Origin: JAJDXO01 sp965221855
Lineage (GTDB): Bacteria > Pseudomonadota > Alphaproteobacteria > Rhodospirillales > UBA2165
NCBI GenBank assembly: GCA_965221855.1
Contig: CBDCSV010000001.1
Location: 124,001-188,000 of the forward strand
Direction: 5' to 3'
DNA: 64,000 nt
Positions 61,514 through 64,000 of this stretch are shown here, in pieces. The notes beneath the pieces are model-generated. The model saw nothing but the letters and a program-made list of their open reading frames with translations. It searched no databases and had not been told where the DNA came from. Position 1 is the first letter of the stretch. Each line of letters begins with the position of its first letter. Position numbers and translations under genes: made by a program.

Positions 61514-61637
61514 GCTTTGCCTGCTTGCGGACTTCGCGCGGGGTCACGGGCGCATGGATGACGGCGGGGCCTTCCCCCTTTGCATGGGCCAGCGCCTCGT
61601 CGAGGGACTGAATCAGGTCTTCTCCGAACGTGCTCAT
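61491..61637 (-). pseudogene. Truncated HTH antitoxin (HigA-like) gene
   Basis: The N-terminal 48 residues MSTFGEDLIQSLDEALAHAK ... TPREVRKQAKLTQAQMA match the conserved start of a common HTH antitoxin family (HigA/MqsA-like). At the family's helix-turn-helix the match stops; the frame goes on in foreign DNA to 61422. The partner toxin is not seen. So this is the remnant left at the right edge of the accessory island. Confidence 0.75.
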
Positions 61638-61934
61638 TTTCTCTCCTTTCCGCCGCTCTCAAGCGCGGCAACCACGGCGCGGATCATCCATATCGCCCGG
61701 GTGAAATCAACCGCGGTCGGCGTCACCCCGTTGAATCGGCGCGAGCTGGATATTCGATTCCAAACCCAACCGCTTGCACCGCAATGGACAAGAGCGCGAA
61801 TTTATCGACATTTTTTTTCCGTGCCTCGCGGCGCGTTTTCCATTGATTTTCCAAACAGCTATCCTTTTTTCGGGTTAAAATTCTACGATTTTATGAAAAA
61901 AATTCAAAAAAAGCTTGCGACATATGCGACAGAT

Positions 61935-62018
61935 ATGGTATGTATTTTTCCCAGAATCGGGAGCCGTGCGCGCTGCTCCAGTTGTTTGAATTATAGCCGC
62001 CGTTTCCGGCGGCTTTTT
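61935..62018 (+). ncRNA. Candidate small RNA ending in an intrinsic terminator
   Basis: Upstream is an A/T-rich zone with a possible promoter (TTGCGA at 61915 and TATGGTATG near 61936). The segment then forms CCC-AGAAT-CGGG, GGAGC-CGTGCGCGCT-GCTCC, and the terminator below. No coding frame of known type; the 55-codon frame across it has no family character. Start is approximate. Confidence 0.35.
61996..62018 (+). terminator. Rho-independent terminator
   Basis: GCCGCCG (61996-62002), loop TTTC, CGGCGGC (62007-62013), then TTTTT. A 7-bp perfect stem directly followed by T residues, on the plus strand. No plus-strand gene is seen for 480 bases upstream, so it should end a short RNA or read-through from the island. 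Confidence 0.8.
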
Positions 62019-62157
62019 CGCGCCGGGTCCAAGCCCGCCGCGGAGACACGGAAGCAGTAAGGCGGCCCGATTTTTCCCCTTGGCCCGCCCCACCCAAGCA
62101 GCCTTGGGCCGCGAAGGCCGGAAGGGTGAGGGGATGCGGCCGGGCCCGGGCGGCCAT

Positions 62158-63437
62158 GGTAACGTCAAGAGTTATGTGTCAGGGAGACTGGGGTACTGAT
62201 TCCCTGAGACTTGTTTTCGTGAATGAAGACCGCGAAGAGGATGCGGTCCATTGAGGTTTTATCCTTGAAGGTTCCCATGGGCCGGGTTCGTCTGCGAACC
62301 TCGCGGAACCTCCGTTCGATGGCATTGGTGGTCCTGACCTGCTTTCGCTCGGCGAGGTCCTTGTAGCGGAAGCAGGTGAGCAGGTCGTCGAGGTCGTTGC
62401 GCAGGCAGGCGACGGCCTTGGGGTAGGTATCTTCCCAGGCGTCGGCGAAGCGGCGGGCGGCGGTCTCGGCCTTGCGGCGGTTGGGGGCATTCATGACGGC
62501 GTGGACGTCGGCCTTGACGGCCTGCTGGTCGGCTACGCGGACCTTGTTGAGGATGTTCCTGATTTTGTGCGCCCAGCACCTCTGAACGGGGATGCCGTGA
62601 TAGACGATCGGCAAGGCGGCGAGCAGGCCTTGGCCGCCATCAACGCAGATCATCTCAAGGCCCTCGCCGGTGAGGCCGCGGCGGTGCAACGCGGTGAGGA
62701 AGCGCTCCCACTCCGCGGCGCTCTCGCTGGCGGCGAGTTGGAAGTCGATAATCTCCTTCTTGCCGTCGTGCCGTATGCCCAGCGCCACCAGGACCGGCCT
62801 CCTGAGCGCGCCGGCGCCGGTCTTGCAGGCCAGCACCACGCCGTCGAGCATCAGCGCCTTGTAGGCGTTCTTCAGCGGCCGGCGGTGGAATGCGGCGACC
62901 GACAGATCGAGGGTCTTGGCGACCCGGCTCACCGTCGCGGCCGAGACCGGACGCCCGAGCAGGGCAAGCAGGACCTCGCCGACCTTGCGGGTCGAGAGCC
63001 CCAGCACGAAGCCGGCCAGGATGGCGCGGTCGATCTCTGGAGCGCGCCTTGCGTAGCTCTTCAGAACCTCGGTCGGGCAGAAGTGCCGGGTGCGCGGCAC
63101 GTTGAGCTCGATGTCGCCGAGCTCGCTGAGCAGGCGGCGCCGGTAGGTGCCGTTGCGCCGGTCGCGCATAGCGCTGCCATCGAGGCCGTCGAGCCAGCGA
63201 TCCACCGCCTCGGCCATCCGGCCCTCGATGATCTCGGCCAGCGCCTGGCGGCCAAGCGGGCGATAACCCTCGCCCCAGTCCAATCCGCCTGCTTGCATCT
63301 CCTTCACCACCTCAAAGGCTTGTGGTAGGTTCTCAATCGTTACAGCTTGCTGTGGCATCGGGGTGCTCCTTCTTGCGGTTGTCGTAAACCACAGGGAGTA
63401 CCCCATTCCCAACTGACACATAAATTTTTACGTCACC
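62158..63437 (-). mobile_element. IS256-family element, copy B
   Basis: 1280 bp, same as 27245-28524. Flanked by an 8-bp duplicate GCGGCCAT (62150-62157 and 63438-63445). Inserted between the truncated antitoxin/sRNA region and eipB, in a gene-free stretch. Same orientation as copy A. Confidence 0.96.
62165..63358 (-). CDS. IS256 family transposase, copy B
   Basis: 397 residues, identical to copy A (DDE motifs CVDGGQGLLAALPIVYHGIP, QRCWAHKIRN, TTNAIERRFREV). Start at 63358 after AAGGAG. Intact and probably active, given the perfect copies. Confidence 0.94.
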   Translation of the reverse strand: MPQQAVTIENLPQAFEVVKEMQAGGLDWGEGYRPLGRQALAEIIEGRMAEAVDRWLDGLDGSAMRDRRNGTYRRRLLSELGDIELNVPRTRHFCPTEVLKSYARRAPEIDRAILAGFVLGLSTRKVGEVLLALLGRPVSAATVSRVAKTLDLSVAAFHRRPLKNAYKALMLDGVVLACKTGAGALRRPVLVALGIRHDGKKEIIDFQLAASESAAEWERFLTALHRRGLTGEGLEMICVDGGQGLLAALPIVYHGIPVQRCWAHKIRNILNKVRVADQQAVKADVHAVMNAPNRRKAETAARRFADAWEDTYPKAVACLRNDLDDLLTCFRYKDLAERKQVRTTNAIERRFREVRRRTRPMGTFKDKTSMDRILFAVFIHENKSQGISTPVSLTHNS

Positions 63438-63507
63438 GCGGCCATTTGCCCCTTCGAATCGGCCCTCGAATTAGGTAGGTTGTGGGAGGAAAACGAGGAG
63501 CCCTGGC

Positions 63508-64000
63508 GTGAGCGGAAACAGGCATCCGAAGCGATCGCCCGGCCGGGCGCCGGCAGTTCTGCCGGCGATTTCTTTGGCCATCTTGGCCGTCGGCCTTCCT
63601 TGGGGCGGGGAGGCGCGCGCCGGCGGCCTCGTCGATCACCGGGCGACCTACGCCATGAATTTGGTGCGGTCCAGCGGCCAGGGCGGCATTGCCGGCGCCC
63701 GCGGCGCCATGGTCTACGAGTTTCGCGACACCTGCGACGGCTGGCAGGTCGATACCAAGGTCTACCTGCGCCTCCGGTCGGGGCGCGGCCCGGAGATGGA
63801 GAGCGTCCGGCTGGTTTCCTCATGGGAGGCCAAGGACGGTTCCGGTTTCCGGTTCCGCGTGACCGAAAAGACCGGCGGCGAGGTCAGCGAGGAAATCAGG
63901 GGGGTTGCGGTCACCGGCGAAGACGGCGGCATCGCCGAATATACCCGGCCGAAATCGTTCACCGTCAAGCTGCCCAAGGACACCGTGTTTCCGACCGCCC
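63508..64000 (+). CDS. eipB: EipB-like cell envelope protein (DUF1849), 3' end outside window
   Basis: A frame from GTG 63508 to the window end (164 residues). A long signal peptide (VLPAISLAILAVGLPWGGEA, cut after ARA) is followed by GLVDHRATYAMNLVRSSGQG, YEFRDTCDGWQVDTKVYLRL and a Gly-rich strand pattern, as in the periplasmic EipB of alphaproteobacteria, needed for envelope integrity in Brucella. GAGGAG lies 8 bases upstream. GTG start, and IS256 copy B sits only 70 bases before it, so its promoter may have been affected. Confidence 0.85.
   Translation, partial: MSGNRHPKRSPGRAPAVLPAISLAILAVGLPWGGEARAGGLVDHRATYAMNLVRSSGQGGIAGARGAMVYEFRDTCDGWQVDTKVYLRLRSGRGPEMESVRLVSSWEAKDGSGFRFRVTEKTGGEVSEEIRGVAVTGEDGGIAEYTRPKSFTVKLPKDTVFPTA

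Noticed and set aside
61580..61846. Plus-strand frame opposite the antitoxin start
   Set aside because: Reverse shadow of the antitoxin remnant and its promoter region, with no ribosome site.
63428..63983. Minus-strand open frames over the eipB start
   Set aside because: They are the reverse of a signal-peptide-bearing DUF1849 frame and have Arg/Pro/Ser-rich low-complexity composition.

Overview
The window reads as chromosomal DNA of a GC-rich alphaproteobacterium, most likely Rhodospirillales-like. The grounds are the EipB (DUF1849) protein at the right edge, many TRAP transporter genes, an alphaproteobacterial-style run (polyprenyl synthase, DUF2007, TrmN6-like, S49 peptidase, glyQ, glyS, ppdK), and frequent GTG/TTG starts and TTGA/TGATG overlaps. 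This placement is inference from gene content; there is no rRNA in the window.

Layout. 1-2601: a partial IS66 element abutting an IS630 element. 2590-6600: a leftward membrane-stress operon (RHH-like/DUF2170 regulator, PspA, NfeD, two SPFH proteins) behind a sigma70-type promoter wrapped in four GTGAC/GTCAC palindromes. 6740-10652: MetE-like, VOC dioxygenase-like, RidA, Pcm, Apt. 11189-17030: TAXI-TRAP transporter, paired hairpins, UspA, cytochrome c, orphan DctP. 17387-22963: stand-alone PD-(D/E)XK protein, galE, a small protein plus a compact reductive-dehalogenase homologue, amidase, 2OG-Fe(II) oxygenase. 23164-34264: tRNA-Pro(CGG), a MITE-like element, ispB-like gene, housekeeping run to glyQS and ppdK, interrupted by an IS256 element just upstream of glyQ. 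34399-41118: a frameshifted secreted S9 peptidase, amidohydrolase, tandem TauE/SafE exporters, methyltransferase, YgfZ. 41246-46119: three glycosyltransferases and asparagine synthase (surface glycan cluster). 46162-47211: second IS630 copy, inserted exactly in the rnd stop codon. 47211-54584: rnd, DctPQM TRAP operon, methyltransferase, metallophosphoesterase, RutE-like nitroreductase. 55151-57001: aspS. 57162-61513: an accessory island with an MmeI-like type IIL restriction-modification enzyme, a divergent class III cyclase-fold protein and a DUF2441/ADP-ribosyltransferase-like protein. 61491-63437: truncated HTH antitoxin, candidate small RNA, second IS256 copy. 63508-64000: start of eipB.

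The most notable candidates for undescribed biology are (i) the cyclase-like plus DUF2441 pair beside the type IIL enzyme, which has the layout of a nucleotide-signalling defence or toxin module, (ii) the operator array and DNA-binding DUF2170 fusion heading the PspA-NfeD-SPFH operon, and (iii) the small non-exported reductive-dehalogenase homologue. Mobile DNA is heavily active here: two translationally identical copies each of IS630 and IS256, both pairs in direct orientation, plus MITE-like repeats, several of which sit exactly at stop codons.
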